From assembly GCF_030814995.1 (NCBI RefSeq), contig NZ_JAUSVX010000019.1, positions 1 to 64,000 of the forward strand: a stretch of DNA of 64,000 bases, in the 5' to 3' direction. Positions 26,573-36,249 of this stretch are shown here, piece by piece; position 1 is the first letter of the stretch; each line of letters begins with the position of its first letter. The notes beneath the pieces were generated by a model. The model made no database searches. It was not told where the DNA came from and worked only from the letters and a program-made list of their open reading frames with translations. A program made the translations under genes and the position numbers. Source of the stretch: Labrys wisconsinensis (GTDB lineage: Bacteria; Pseudomonadota; Alphaproteobacteria; Rhizobiales; Labraceae).

Positions 26573-27889
26573 ATGAACAAGACGCCGGCACGACACCTGG
26601 GAGCGAACCTCTCCCGCCGCGACCTCATCGCCGCGGCCGGCCTCGGCGGGCTGGCTCTGGCGACCGGCGCCCGCAGCGCCTTTGCCGCCGGCGCGGACAA
26701 CGTCCTCAAGGTCGGCTTCATCAGCCCCCGCACCGGCGCGCTCGCCGGCTTCGGGCAGACGGACGGCTATGTGCTGGAGGTCGTGCGCAAGGCGCTCGCC
26801 AAGGGCTTCGCCGTCGCCGGCAAGACCTTCGAGATCCAGATCCTCGACCAGGACACCCAGTCCGATCCCTCGCGCGCCAGCCAGCTCGCCAAGACGCTGA
26901 TCAACAGCGACCAGGTCGACCTGATGCTGGCGGTGTCGACGCCGGAGACCATCAATCCCGTCGCCGATGCCTGCGAGGCCGCCGGCGTGCCCTGCCTCTC
27001 CACCGTCATGCCGTGGGAAGCCTGGTATTTCGGCCGCGGCGCCAAGCCGGGCCAACCCTCGCCGTTCAAGTGGACCTACCATTTCGGCTTCGGCGTCGAT
27101 GAGTTCTACAAGACCTATGTCTCGCAATGGAGCCTGATCGAGACCAACAAGAAGGTCGGCGTGCTCTATCCCAACGATGCCGACGGCAACGCCATCCGGG
27201 CCCATCTCGCGCCGCTGCTCGCCAGCCAGGGCTTCAGCATCGTCGACCCCGGCCCCTATGAAGACGGCACCACCGACTATTCCGCCCAGATCGCCTTGTT
27301 CAAGAAGGAGAAATGCCAGATCTTCAACTCCTTCCCGATCCCGCCGGACTTTGCCGCCTTCTGGCGCCAGGCCGCGCAGCAGGGCTATGCCCGCCAGGTC
27401 AAGATCGCGCAGATCGCCAAGACCGGGCTGTTTCCCGACGGGGTCGAGGCGCTCGGCAATCTCGGCTTCAACCTCGCCAGCGCCGCCTATTGGCACAAGG
27501 CCTTCCCCTACAAGTCGCCGCTGACCGGCATTTCCGGAACGGAGCTGGCCGACGGCTATGAGGCGGCGAGTGGCAAGCAATGGACGCAGCAACTCGGCGC
27601 CAGCCTGTCCCTCTTCGATGCCGGCTTCGAGGCCCTGAAAGCGAGCGCAGATCCCCGGGACAAGGCCGCGGTCGCCAAGGCGATCGCCACGCTGAAGACG
27701 ACGACGATGATCGGCAAGGTCGACTTCACGGCGGGTCCGGTCGCCAACGTCTCGCCCGGCCCGATCATCGGCACGCAATGGGTGAAGGCCCCTGCCGGCA
27801 GCAAGTTCAAGCTCGACTATGTCGTGACCGAGCACGCCACCGACCCCAACGTGCCGGTCGGGGCCAAGCTCGCGCCCTATAACGGCTGA
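26573..27889 (+). CDS. ABC transporter substrate-binding protein, branched-chain amino acid type, Tat-exported
   Basis: 438 residues. The Tat signal is LSRRDLIAAAGLGGLALA (arginines 15-16), ending ARSAFAA. The mature start LKVGFISPRTGALAGFGQTD is nearly the same as in the paralogue at 15047. The core pattern LAKTLINSDQVDLMLAVSTPET then IPPDFAAFW is shared too. It binds the solute in the periplasm for LivH/LivM. With aldehyde dehydrogenases at both ends of the operon, an aromatic acid or aldehyde is the likely ligand. GGGAGGGAA precedes the ATG. Confidence 0.88.
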   Translation: MNKTPARHLGANLSRRDLIAAAGLGGLALATGARSAFAAGADNVLKVGFISPRTGALAGFGQTDGYVLEVVRKALAKGFAVAGKTFEIQILDQDTQSDPSRASQLAKTLINSDQVDLMLAVSTPETINPVADACEAAGVPCLSTVMPWEAWYFGRGAKPGQPSPFKWTYHFGFGVDEFYKTYVSQWSLIETNKKVGVLYPNDADGNAIRAHLAPLLASQGFSIVDPGPYEDGTTDYSAQIALFKKEKCQIFNSFPIPPDFAAFWRQAAQQGYARQVKIAQIAKTGLFPDGVEALGNLGFNLASAAYWHKAFPYKSPLTGISGTELADGYEAASGKQWTQQLGASLSLFDAGFEALKASADPRDKAAVAKAIATLKTTTMIGKVDFTAGPVANVSPGPIIGTQWVKAPAGSKFKLDYVVTEHATDPNVPVGAKLAPYNG

Positions 27890-27894
27890 CGACC

Positions 27895-28632
27895 GTGCGC
27901 GACGCCAGCGCCCCGATCCTCGCGGCCGCCGGCATCCGCAAGCGCTTCGACGCGCTCGTGGTGCTGGACGACGTGAGCTTCGCCATGCGCGCCGATGAAG
28001 CCGTCGGCATCGTCGGCCCGAACGGCGCCGGCAAGACGACGCTGCTGAGCGTCCTGGTCGGCGCCCATGCACCGAGCACCGGGACCATCCGCTTCCGCGG
28101 CGAGGACGTCACGGCCCTGCCGGCCGCCGAGCGCTGCCGGCGCGGCATCGTGCGGACGCACCAGATCCCGCGGCCATTCATCGGCATGACCGTGTTCGAG
28201 AACGTCTTCGTCGCCGCCTCGAGCGGCGGCGCGTTCCAGCGCGACGAGGCGTATCAGCGCGCCATCGACGCCCTGTCGCTCTGCGGCATGCTGAAGATCG
28301 CCAACCGCCGGGCGGAGACCGTCGGCCTGCTCGACCGCAAGCGGCTCGAGCTTGCCCGGGCGCTCGCCACCGACCCGGCGGTGCTGCTGCTCGACGAGAT
28401 CGGCGGCGGGCTCACCGATGCCGAAGCCGGCGAACTGGTCGGCACCATCCGCGAGCTCAAGCGGCGCGGCATCGCCATCGTCTGGATCGAGCATATCGTT
28501 CACGTGCTGCTCAAGGTCGCGGAGCGGCTGATCTGCATGGATGCCGGGCGCATCATCGCCGACGGCGATCCGGCCGCGGTCATGGCCGATCCCGCGGTCA
28601 TCGCAGCCTATCTCGGCGGGAGCACGCCATGA
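27895..28632 (+). CDS. LivG-type ABC transporter ATPase with atypical signature motif
   Basis: 245 residues from a GTG 3 bp after the previous stop. Walker A is GPNGAGKT (41-48), then RTHQIPRPFIGMTVFENVFV. The position of the ABC signature holds VGLLDRKRLELARAL, and Walker B is VLLLDEIGGGLTDAE, both like the 16382 paralogue and unlike canonical LivG. The switch His is in WIEHIVHVLL. Its stop overlaps the start of the LivF gene (ATGA). It works with LivF on the channel encoded downstream. Confidence 0.87.
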   Translation: MRDASAPILAAAGIRKRFDALVVLDDVSFAMRADEAVGIVGPNGAGKTTLLSVLVGAHAPSTGTIRFRGEDVTALPAAERCRRGIVRTHQIPRPFIGMTVFENVFVAASSGGAFQRDEAYQRAIDALSLCGMLKIANRRAETVGLLDRKRLELARALATDPAVLLLDEIGGGLTDAEAGELVGTIRELKRRGIAIVWIEHIVHVLLKVAERLICMDAGRIIADGDPAAVMADPAVIAAYLGGSTP

Positions 28633-29345
28633 GCCTCCTCGCCGTCGACGATCTCGACGTCCGCCACGGCCTGCTGCAGGCGGTCAAGGGCGTCGGCTTC
28701 GCCCTCGAGAAGGGCGAGACGCTCGCCCTGATCGGCGCCAACGGCGCCGGCAAGACGACGCTGCTGCGCGCCATCGCCGGTGCCCACCGCCCCGCCGGCG
28801 GCCGCGTCCTGCTCGACGGCGCCGACGTGACGGCCATGCCGGCCCACAGGCGCGCCGCCATGGGCATCGCCCTGGTGCCGGAGGGGCGCCGCCTGTTCGC
28901 CCAGATGACGGTCGAGGAGAACCTGCTGCTCGCCCGCTCGGCGGGACGCCGCGGCCGATGGACCGTCGAGGCGGTGATGGAGGCCTTTCCCAACCTCAGG
29001 GATCGCCGCAAGGCCCGTGCCGGCAGCCTCTCCGGCGGCGAGCAGCAGGCGACGGCGATCGGCCGGGCGCTGATGACCAATCCGGACGTGCTGCTGCTCG
29101 ACGAGGTCTCGCTCGGCCTGTCGCCGCTCGCCGTCGACCGGGTCTACGCCTCGCTGCAGGGGCTGATCGCCTCCGGCACCACCATCATCCTGGTCGAGCA
29201 GGACCTGAAGCGGGCGCTCGCCGTCGCCGACCGCGTCATCTGCATGCTGGAGGGTTGGAGCGTGCTCGAAGCGCGGGCCAGGGATGTTACCCGCGAGCAG
29301 GTGACGGACGCCTATTTCGGCCTGCGCCGGGGAGCGGCGGCATGA
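28629..29345 (+). CDS. LivF-type ABC transporter ATPase
   Basis: 238 residues. Walker A is GANGAGKT (36-43), LVPEGRRLFAQMTVEENLLL is the LivF block, the signature is LSGGEQQATAIGRAL and Walker B is LLLLDEVSLGLSP. Its ATG overlaps the LivG stop and its own stop overlaps the permease start, so the gene block is translationally coupled. Confidence 0.9.
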   Translation: MSLLAVDDLDVRHGLLQAVKGVGFALEKGETLALIGANGAGKTTLLRAIAGAHRPAGGRVLLDGADVTAMPAHRRAAMGIALVPEGRRLFAQMTVEENLLLARSAGRRGRWTVEAVMEAFPNLRDRRKARAGSLSGGEQQATAIGRALMTNPDVLLLDEVSLGLSPLAVDRVYASLQGLIASGTTIILVEQDLKRALAVADRVICMLEGWSVLEARARDVTREQVTDAYFGLRRGAAA

Positions 29346-30241
29346 TGATTTGGCTGAACCAGATCGTCCAGGGCGTGCTGCTCGGCGGCTATTACGCGCT
29401 GATCGCCTGTGGCCTCTCCTTCATGTTCGGCGTCATGCGGGTCATCAACCTCGCCCATGGCAGCCTTGCGGTCCTCGCGGCCTACGTCCTCTGGCTGCTC
29501 GCCGACCGCTACGAAATCTCGCCCTTCCTCGGCCTCGGCCTGGTGCTGCCGGCGATGGCCGCGCTCGGCTGGGTGCTGCAGCGCGCCGTGCTGGAGCGCA
29601 GCGCGCGCGGCGGCCTGCTGGTACCGATCCTCTCGACCTTCGGGCTCGCCATCGTCATCGACAATCTCCTGTTCGAGCAGTTCGGGGCCGACACAAGGTC
29701 GCTGGCGCCCTATATCGACACGCTCTCCTATGACAGCTGGACCATCACCGACGACATCTATGTCGGCGAGCTCGCCGCGTTGATCTTCGCAACGGCCGTC
29801 GTCCTCCTCGGCGGGCTGCAGCTCTTCCTGTCGTTCACGCCGCTCGGACGCGCCATCCGCGCCACGGCCGAGGATCCGGACACGGTCGGGCTCGTCGGCA
29901 TCGATGCCCGCACCGTCAATGCCGCCGCGACCGCGATCGCCATGGTCACGGTCGGCCTTGCCGGCGGCGCGCTCGCCATGCGCGCGACCTTCGATCCCTA
30001 TGCCGGCGCGCCGCAGCTGATCTTCGCCTTCGAGGCCGCGGTCATCGGCGGAGCCGGCTCGCTCTGGGGCACGCTGCTGGGCGGCATCGTGCTCGGCGTC
30101 GCCCAGACCATCGGCGCCCAGATCAGCCCGCAGGGCTTTCTGATCGCCGGCCACGCCGTCTTCCTCGCCGTCCTGTTCGCGCGCCTGTGGCGAGGCCGGA
30201 TCGCCGACTGGGTCCGCATTCGACGGGGACGCATCGCATGA
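29342..30241 (+). CDS. LivH-type ABC transporter permease
   Basis: 299 residues starting MMIWLNQIVQGVLLGGYYAL; a longer frame runs upstream but this ATG overlaps the LivF stop by 4 bp. FGVMRVINLAHGSLAVLAAY is the family mark, and FAFEAAVIGGAGSLWGTLLG the coupling region. About eight membrane segments. The C-terminus is arginine-rich and cytosolic. It overlaps the LivM start by 4 bp. Confidence 0.9.
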   Translation: MMIWLNQIVQGVLLGGYYALIACGLSFMFGVMRVINLAHGSLAVLAAYVLWLLADRYEISPFLGLGLVLPAMAALGWVLQRAVLERSARGGLLVPILSTFGLAIVIDNLLFEQFGADTRSLAPYIDTLSYDSWTITDDIYVGELAALIFATAVVLLGGLQLFLSFTPLGRAIRATAEDPDTVGLVGIDARTVNAAATAIAMVTVGLAGGALAMRATFDPYAGAPQLIFAFEAAVIGGAGSLWGTLLGGIVLGVAQTIGAQISPQGFLIAGHAVFLAVLFARLWRGRIADWVRIRRGRIA

Positions 30242-31302
30242 GGACCGCCATCACCGTCGAGCGCTGGACTCCCCTGTCGATCGCTTCGGTCGCCCTTGCG
30301 GTCGCCGTGCTGATCGGCCTCGCCTTCGGGCCGCTCGTCCTCGGCGCCAATGCGGTCGACGAGCTCACCACGCTGTTCATCTACGTCATCCTCGCGGTGA
30401 TGTGGAACGCGCTCGCCGGCTATGGCGGGCTCGTCTCCGTCGGGCAGCAGGCCTTTTTCGGCCTCGGCGCCTATGCGGCCGTGCGGCTCGCCGATTTCGG
30501 CGTCGGCGTCTACCCTGCCCTCGTCCTCGGCGCGCTGCTCGTCGGGCTGGTGTCGCTGCCGATCTCGGCCTTCATGTTGCGGCTGAAGGCCGGTGAATTC
30601 GCCATCGGCATGTGGGTGGTGGCCGAGCTCGCCCATCTCCTGGTCAATCTCGACAGCCTGGTCCAGGGCGAGACCGGAACGTCCCTGATCGCGCTCAACG
30701 CCTATGCGGCCGAGACGCGGCACGCGCTGACCTATTGGGTCGCCCTCGGCGCCATGACCGCCCTCCTCGGCACCGTCTTCGCACTGCTGCGCAGCCGCGT
30801 CGGCGCCGCCATCCAGGCGATCCGCGACAACGAGGAGGCGGCCGACGCCGTGGGCGTGCGGGTGCTCAGAACCAAACGGATCGTCTTCGTGCTCGCCGCC
30901 TTCGGCGCCGGCATGGCCGGGGCACTGTGGCTGGCGACCGCCATCTCGTTCCAGCCGAAGACCTATTTCAGCGTGCAATGGACGGCCTACATGATCTTCA
31001 TGGTGCTGGTGGGCGGCCTCGGCACCTTCGAAGGGGCGATCCTCGGCGCCGTCATCTTCTTCGCCATCGAAGCCTGGTTCGGTTCGGCCGGCGTCTGGTA
31101 CCTCGTCGGCCTCGGCGCCACCGCACTCGTCTTCGCACTGTTCCTGCCGCGCGGCCTCTGGGGGGTCCTGGAGAGCCGCACCGGCTGGCGGCTGCTGCCC
31201 GTCGGCTACCGCCTGCGGTTCTCCGACGGCGGCTCGCCCCTGCCGCACGGGCGGACAGCCTCGGTCCCGGTCCATGCCGGCGGCTCCACATCCCAGGGAT
31301 AG
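30238..31302 (+). CDS. LivM-type ABC transporter permease
   Basis: 354 residues from MRTAITVERW. Family marks: MWNALAGYGGLVSVGQQAFF, LKAGEFAIGMWVVAELAHLL and VLVGGLGTFEGAILG. The last 40 residues are a hydrophilic tail with Gly and Pro. It completes the second importer. An 82-bp gap separates it from the SDR gene. Confidence 0.9.
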   Translation: MRTAITVERWTPLSIASVALAVAVLIGLAFGPLVLGANAVDELTTLFIYVILAVMWNALAGYGGLVSVGQQAFFGLGAYAAVRLADFGVGVYPALVLGALLVGLVSLPISAFMLRLKAGEFAIGMWVVAELAHLLVNLDSLVQGETGTSLIALNAYAAETRHALTYWVALGAMTALLGTVFALLRSRVGAAIQAIRDNEEAADAVGVRVLRTKRIVFVLAAFGAGMAGALWLATAISFQPKTYFSVQWTAYMIFMVLVGGLGTFEGAILGAVIFFAIEAWFGSAGVWYLVGLGATALVFALFLPRGLWGVLESRTGWRLLPVGYRLRFSDGGSPLPHGRTASVPVHAGGSTSQG

Positions 31303-31384
31303 GCAGGGCCGGCCCACCACCAACGAATGTTCGCCCGTGCGCCTCGGGCACGGCCTCGACGTCCACGACCTGAAAGGCAAAGCC

Positions 31385-32170
31385 ATGCTCTTCGGCAAGA
31401 CCATCCTCATCACCGGCGTCTCCTCCGGCATCGGCGCCCGAACCGCGGAGCTCGCCCTGCAGCTCGGCGCCGACGTCATCGGCGTCGACGTCCGCGCGCC
31501 GGCGGCGGCGCTTTCCGCCTTCATCGAGGCCGACCTCTCATCCCCGCTGGCGATCACGGATCTCGTCGCCCGCCTGCCGCAACGGTTCGACGCCCTGTGC
31601 AACGTCGCGGGCGTCTCGGGCACGCTCGGCGCGGCCAAGACGCTGGCCATCAATTTCTACGGCCTGCGGGCCCTGTCGGAAGCGGTGGCGCCGCGGCTGC
31701 GCGAAGGCGGCGCCGTGGTCAACGTCGCCTCCATCGCCGGCTTCGGCTGGCGCGCCAATCTGGAGCGAACCAAGGCTCTCGTCGGCGTCCAGGGCTTTCC
31801 GGACGTCGACGCCGTCGTCGCCGAGCTCGGGATCCCCAAGGAGCTCGGCTACCCCATCTCGAAGGAGGCGCTGCTGCTCTGGACGTTCCGGGCCGCGCAC
31901 CAGCCGCTGTTCAAGGCGAGGACCATCCGCGTCAACGCCGTCAGCCCAGGCCCGGTCGAGACGCCGATCCTCAGGGAATTCCGTTCCGTCCTCGGCGACG
32001 CGCGCGTCGACAGCGACATCGCCCGGGTCGGAAGGGCCGGCACCGCGCCGGACATCGCCCCCGCCATCCTGTTCCTGTGCTCGGACGGCGCCCGCTGGAT
32101 CAACGGCGCCAACCTGCCCGTCGATGGCGGGCTCGATGCCTCGGTCAACGCCGAGGTCCTCGGCTTCTGA
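31385..32170 (+). CDS. Short-chain dehydrogenase, 3-alpha-hydroxysteroid dehydrogenase/carbonyl reductase-like
   Basis: 261 residues from MLFGKTILIT. The cofactor loop is TGVSSGIG (10-17), the NAG-type motif is NVAG (73-76), and the catalytic residues are S116, Y156 and K160 (YPISK). The 40-residue insertion before the catalytic Tyr, rich in Glu and Val, and the ending DGGLDASVNAEVLGF resemble the small 3-alpha-HSD/carbonyl reductase group. Between an aromatic importer and an aldehyde dehydrogenase it probably oxidises a benzylic alcohol to the aldehyde; inference. Confidence 0.82.
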   Translation: MLFGKTILITGVSSGIGARTAELALQLGADVIGVDVRAPAAALSAFIEADLSSPLAITDLVARLPQRFDALCNVAGVSGTLGAAKTLAINFYGLRALSEAVAPRLREGGAVVNVASIAGFGWRANLERTKALVGVQGFPDVDAVVAELGIPKELGYPISKEALLLWTFRAAHQPLFKARTIRVNAVSPGPVETPILREFRSVLGDARVDSDIARVGRAGTAPDIAPAILFLCSDGARWINGANLPVDGGLDASVNAEVLGF

Positions 32171-32242
32171 CCCGCAACCATTCCGCAATGCCGACAGCCG
32201 CCGGCCCGCGTCTCGCGGCGCCGGCCCATCCTGGAGACCGAC

Positions 32243-33685
32243 ATGACCTTCGACTTCATCATCGACGGCGCCGCCAGCGGGGCCGAGGGCGGCGCGACCT
32301 TCGAGCGCCTGGATCCGGTCACCGGCGCGGTGGCGACGCGGGCGGCGGCGGCAACCCTCGCCGACGTCGAGCGGGTGGTCGCTTCGGCGTCAAAGGCCTT
32401 CGAGACATGGTCGGAGACCGGCCCGGGCGAACGGCGCATGCTGCTGTTGAAGGCGGCGGACCTCATCGAGAGCCGCACCCCGGACTTTACGAGGCTGATG
32501 CTGGAGGAGACCGGCGCCACGGCGCCATGGGCCGGGTTCAACGTGCACCTCGCCGCCGGCATGCTGCGCGAAGCCGCCTCCCTCACCACCCAGATCACCG
32601 GCGAAGTGATCCCCTCCGACAAGCCCGGCATCCTGTCGATGGCTCTGCGCCAGCCCGCCGGCGTGGTGCTCGGCATGGCGCCGTGGAACGCACCCGTCAT
32701 CCTCGGCGTGCGCGCCATCGCCACGCCGCTCGCCTGCGGCAATACGGTGATCCTGCGCTCGTCGGAAGCCTGCCCCGGCACACACCACCTGATCGGGCAG
32801 GTGCTCAACGATGCCGGCTTCCCCCCAGGCGTCGTCAACGTCCTGTCGAATGCGCCGGCGGATGCGCCCGGGATCGTCGAGGCGCTGATCGCCCATCCCG
32901 CGGTCCGCCGCATCAACTTCACGGGATCGACCAAGGTCGGCAGGATCATCGCCAGGCTCGCGGCGGACCATCTGAAGCCGGTGCTGCTGGAGCTCGGCGG
33001 CAAGGCGCCCTTCCTGGTGCTCGACGACGCCGACCTCGACCAGGCGGTCGATGCCGCCGCCTTCGGCGCCTTCCTGAACCAGGGCCAGATCTGCATGTCG
33101 ACGGAGCGCTTCATCGTCGATGCCAGGGTTGCCGACGCCTTCGTCGCCAGGTTCGCGGCCAAGGCCGGCAAGCTGCCCGCCGGCGATCCCCGCGGCCATG
33201 TCGTGCTGGGATCGCTGGTCGACCGGCAGGCCGCCGAGAAGATGGACGGGCTGATCGCCGATGCCGTGGAGCACGGCGCGACGATCGTCGCCGGCGGCCA
33301 TCGCGACGGCAGCATCGTGGAGGCGACATTGCTCGATCATGTGACGCCGGCCATGCGGATCTACCGGGAGGAGTCCTTCGGCCCGGTGAAGCCGATCATC
33401 CGGGTGAACGGGGTCGACGAGGCGGTGCGCGTGGCGAACGACACCGAATACGGCCTGTCGGCAGCCGTGTTCGGCCGGGACGTCAAGCGCGCCCTCGCGG
33501 TCTCCAGGCGCCTGCAGACCGGCATCTGCCACATCAACGGACCCACCGTCGCCGACGAGCCGCAAATGCCCTTCGGCGGCGTCAAGTCCTCCGGCTACGG
33601 ACGCTTCGGCGGCAAGGCGGCGATCGATGCCTTCACCGATCTGCGCTGGGTGACGATCGAGGGGCCGCAGCCCTATCCGTTCTGA
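32243..33685 (+). CDS. NAD(P)-dependent aldehyde dehydrogenase, aromatic aldehyde type, second copy
   Basis: 480 residues. Catalytic N149 (APWNAP), E250 (LELGGKAP) and C284 (NQGQICMSTER) are present. It shares long blocks with the 25078 protein (VNVLSNAPADAPGIVEALI, MPFGGVKSSGYGRFGGKAAI), so the two are paralogues; the N-terminal 20 residues and cofactor-side segments differ. Last gene of the plus-strand operon after the SDR. It likely oxidises an aromatic aldehyde to the acid. Confidence 0.87.
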   Translation: MTFDFIIDGAASGAEGGATFERLDPVTGAVATRAAAATLADVERVVASASKAFETWSETGPGERRMLLLKAADLIESRTPDFTRLMLEETGATAPWAGFNVHLAAGMLREAASLTTQITGEVIPSDKPGILSMALRQPAGVVLGMAPWNAPVILGVRAIATPLACGNTVILRSSEACPGTHHLIGQVLNDAGFPPGVVNVLSNAPADAPGIVEALIAHPAVRRINFTGSTKVGRIIARLAADHLKPVLLELGGKAPFLVLDDADLDQAVDAAAFGAFLNQGQICMSTERFIVDARVADAFVARFAAKAGKLPAGDPRGHVVLGSLVDRQAAEKMDGLIADAVEHGATIVAGGHRDGSIVEATLLDHVTPAMRIYREESFGPVKPIIRVNGVDEAVRVANDTEYGLSAAVFGRDVKRALAVSRRLQTGICHINGPTVADEPQMPFGGVKSSGYGRFGGKAAIDAFTDLRWVTIEGPQPYPF

Positions 33686-33774
33686 CGCCTCGGACCGGTT
33701 CCGGGCGATGGTCGGCGGCTTCGTCCTCGCAACCTGGCGCTGCAGCGACCGCTTCGAGCGGCGCCGTGAGGACG

Positions 33775-34872
33775 TCAGGCCGGATGATCCGTCTCCAGAG
33801 GCTTGAAGGAAATCCCCGAGACAAGCGCACGGGCGTGGCGCAGCGCGGCGCCGGCGGTGATCGCCATGCGCGGCAGCGTCATCCATTCCAGCGTCCAGGC
33901 GGCGCCGGAGCGTTCGTTCTCGTGCACCAGCGCCTGATGCAGCGTGCCGGCGAGGCCGGCGTTGAAGCGGGCCAGCGCCACCAGTACCTCGGCGCCGACC
34001 GGGTTCGACTTGTGCGCCATGGCCGATGAGCCGCCGCCCTGGGCGAGGCGCACGGCGCCGACCTCGCTCTGGGCGAGCAGCGCCACATCCTGCCCGAGCT
34101 TGCCGAGGGCGCCTGTCATCAGCGACAGCAGCGAGCCGAGCTCGACGATGCCGTCCCGCGCCGTGTGCCAGGGCGCCGCCGGCGCCAGGCCGAGCCGGGT
34201 CGCCAGCGCATCGACCAGCCCGGCGCCCTGCTCGCCCTTGGCCGCGCCGACACCGATCGGGCCGCCGAGCTGCAGGGCGAAGACGCGCGGGCCGATCTCC
34301 TCGAGGCGTCGGCGATGCCGCTCCAGCGGGCGCAGCCAGGTCTCGATCTTGTCGGCCGCGGTGAAGGGAAGCGCCGCCTGCATGCGCGTATGCGCCATCA
34401 GCGGCACGGCTCCCTGCGCCTGCCGCAGGGCGACGAGATCGTCGAGAAGGGCGGCAAGGCGCGCGTCGAGCAGCGCGGCGGCCGTCTTCAGGCGCAGCAT
34501 CAGGCCGGTGTCGACCAGGTCCTGGCTCGTGGCGCCAACATGCACGCAGGGCCCGTGCTGCGGGCCGACGGCGAGGCGCAGCGCCGCGACCAGGGCCGGA
34601 CCGACGACGCCGTCCCTCACCATGCCCTGGCGCAGCGCCGACCAGTCCGGTTTGAACTCCCGGCAAGCTCCGGCGATCGCCTCCGCCGCTACGGTCGGGA
34701 TGATCCCGATGGCGGCCTGCACCTCGGCCAGCGCCGCCTCGAAGGTCAGCAGCGCGGCGAGGTCGGCCTCGTCGGAGAACAGCGCGCCGACCTCCGCGTC
34801 GCCGACGAGCGACTCGATGAGCGAGGGGCCGGCTCCGGCCATGCCCGCCGGCAGCGTCTGGAGCTTGGCCAT
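33775..34872 (-). CDS. pcaB: 3-carboxy-cis,cis-muconate cycloisomerase
   Basis: 365 residues. It closes 3-carboxy-cis,cis-muconate to 4-carboxymuconolactone in the protocatechuate branch. It belongs to the fumarase/aspartase fold: the signature loop GGGSSAMAHKSNPVGAEVL lies near 275, HVGATSQDLVDTG near 131 and MAHTRMQAALPF near 165. Last gene of the minus-strand pcaDCHGB operon, 9 bp after pcaG. It is shorter at the C-terminus than pseudomonad enzymes, as in rhizobia. Confidence 0.92.
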   Translation of the reverse strand: MAKLQTLPAGMAGAGPSLIESLVGDAEVGALFSDEADLAALLTFEAALAEVQAAIGIIPTVAAEAIAGACREFKPDWSALRQGMVRDGVVGPALVAALRLAVGPQHGPCVHVGATSQDLVDTGLMLRLKTAAALLDARLAALLDDLVALRQAQGAVPLMAHTRMQAALPFTAADKIETWLRPLERHRRRLEEIGPRVFALQLGGPIGVGAAKGEQGAGLVDALATRLGLAPAAPWHTARDGIVELGSLLSLMTGALGKLGQDVALLAQSEVGAVRLAQGGGSSAMAHKSNPVGAEVLVALARFNAGLAGTLHQALVHENERSGAAWTLEWMTLPRMAITAGAALRHARALVSGISFKPLETDHPA

Positions 34873-34881
34873 ATCTCAATC

Positions 34882-35508
34882 TCACATGTCGAAGAACACG
34901 GTTTCCTGGTGCCCTTGCAGGCGGATGTCGAAGGTGTAGGTCGGCAGGCCGGCCCCGTCGCTGCGCGGGGCGATCAGCGTCGGGACGCGCACCTTGTGCT
35001 CGATACGGGCGAGCACCGGATCCTCGGCGTTCGCCGCGGCCTCGTCGCCGAAATACATCCGGGTGTGCAGGCCGATATTGATGCCGCGCGCCACGATCCA
35101 GAAGGTGATGTGCGGCGCCATCAGCCGCCCGTCGAGGAAGGGCACGCGGCCGGGCTTGACGGTCTCGAAGCGGAATGCGCCGGTGACGGCATCGGTCGGC
35201 TGCCGGCCCCAGCCCGAGAAGGCCGGATCGGCCTGGCCGCGGGTCTCGCCATGCCCGTTGTAGAGGCCGGCCGCATCCGTCTGCCAGATCTCGACCATGG
35301 CGTCCCTCAGCGGCGTGCCGGAGCCGTCGATGACGTGGCCTTCGACCAGGATGCGCTCGCCCCGGGTCTCGGGGCCGACCATGACGAGGCCGAGATCCTC
35401 GTCCCAGACGCCTGAGATCTCGACCCGGTTCGGCGTGCAGCCGATATGGACATAGGGGCCGGCGGTCTGCGACGGGCTCTCCTTGAACTGATCGAGCTTC
35501 TGAACCAT
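34882..35508 (-). CDS. pcaG: Protocatechuate 3,4-dioxygenase, alpha subunit
   Basis: 208 residues starting [20 protein letters not shown], the usual PcaG opening; the ATG overlaps the pcaH stop (TGATG). VEGHVIDGSGTPLRDAMVEI and GRLMAPHITFWIVARGINIG show the intradiol dioxygenase fold; the iron ligands are not complete in this subunit, as expected. It forms the (alpha-beta)n enzyme with PcaH that cuts protocatechuate between its two hydroxyls. Confidence 0.94.
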   Translation of the reverse strand: MVQKLDQFKESPSQTAGPYVHIGCTPNRVEISGVWDEDLGLVMVGPETRGERILVEGHVIDGSGTPLRDAMVEIWQTDAAGLYNGHGETRGQADPAFSGWGRQPTDAVTGAFRFETVKPGRVPFLDGRLMAPHITFWIVARGINIGLHTRMYFGDEAAANAEDPVLARIEHKVRVPTLIAPRSDGAGLPTYTFDIRLQGHQETVFFDM

Positions 35509-36233
35509 CAATTGCCCTCCAGCCGGTTCTCGAACAGGGTCGAGCGACGCCCGCGCAGCACGATGTCGAACTTGTAGGCGAGCGCGTCCATGGGGACGGT
35601 GTTGTTGCGGTCGAGCGCCGCCACCAATTGCTCGATCGCCGCCTTGTCCGGGATGGTCGAGACGATCGGGCACTGCCAGATCATCGGGTCGCCCTCGAAA
35701 TACATCTGGGTGATCAGGCGCTGGGCGAAGGCATGGCCGAAGATCGAGAAATGGATATGCGCCGGCCGCCAATCGTTGACGCCGTTCGGCCAGGGATAGG
35801 CGCCGGGCTTGATGGTGCGGAAGCGGTACCGGCCGTCCGCGTCGGTGAGGATGCGCCCGCAGCCACCGAAATTCGGGTCGAGCGCCGCAAGATAGGCGTC
35901 CTTCTTGTGGCGGTAGCGCCCGCCGGCATTGGCCTGCCAGACCTCGATCAGTGCGCCGGGGACCGGCCGGGCATTCTCGTCCAGCACTCGGCCATAGACG
36001 ACGATGCGCTGGCCGATCGGCTCGCCGGTGTGGACGAAATTGCGGATGAGGTCGTTGTCGAGCGGCCCGAGCCGGTCATGCCCGAACACGGGGCCCGTCA
36101 TCTCCGACAGCGTGCCCGGCAGCGACAGCAGCGCGTTGCGCGGGGCGCGCAGCACCGAGGTCTTGTATTGCGGCGTCAGCGCCGGCGGATGCCAGCCCCG
36201 ATCGCGCTGATAGAACGAACCCTGGTCGGACAT
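35508..36233 (-). CDS. pcaH: Protocatechuate 3,4-dioxygenase, beta subunit
   Basis: 241 residues. The non-haem Fe(III) ligands are readable by family pattern: Y107 (GRYRHK), Y146 (PGAYPWPN), H159 and H161 (RPAHIHFS). [20 protein letters not shown] is the intradiol beta-sandwich mark. The enzyme opens protocatechuate to 3-carboxy-cis,cis-muconate. Start chosen at MSDQGSFYQ (36233); the longer frame upstream would run into the pcaC gap. The stop overlaps pcaG. Confidence 0.95.
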   Translation of the reverse strand: MSDQGSFYQRDRGWHPPALTPQYKTSVLRAPRNALLSLPGTLSEMTGPVFGHDRLGPLDNDLIRNFVHTGEPIGQRIVVYGRVLDENARPVPGALIEVWQANAGGRYRHKKDAYLAALDPNFGGCGRILTDADGRYRFRTIKPGAYPWPNGVNDWRPAHIHFSIFGHAFAQRLITQMYFEGDPMIWQCPIVSTIPDKAAIEQLVAALDRNNTVPMDALAYKFDIVLRGRRSTLFENRLEGN

Positions 36234-36249
36234 CCCTTCGCCTCGCGCG

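Noticed and set aside
24966-26576. 536-codon plus-strand frame over the first aldehyde dehydrogenase
   Set aside because: Arg/Gly-rich shadow; the true frame has the catalytic Asn, Glu and Cys.
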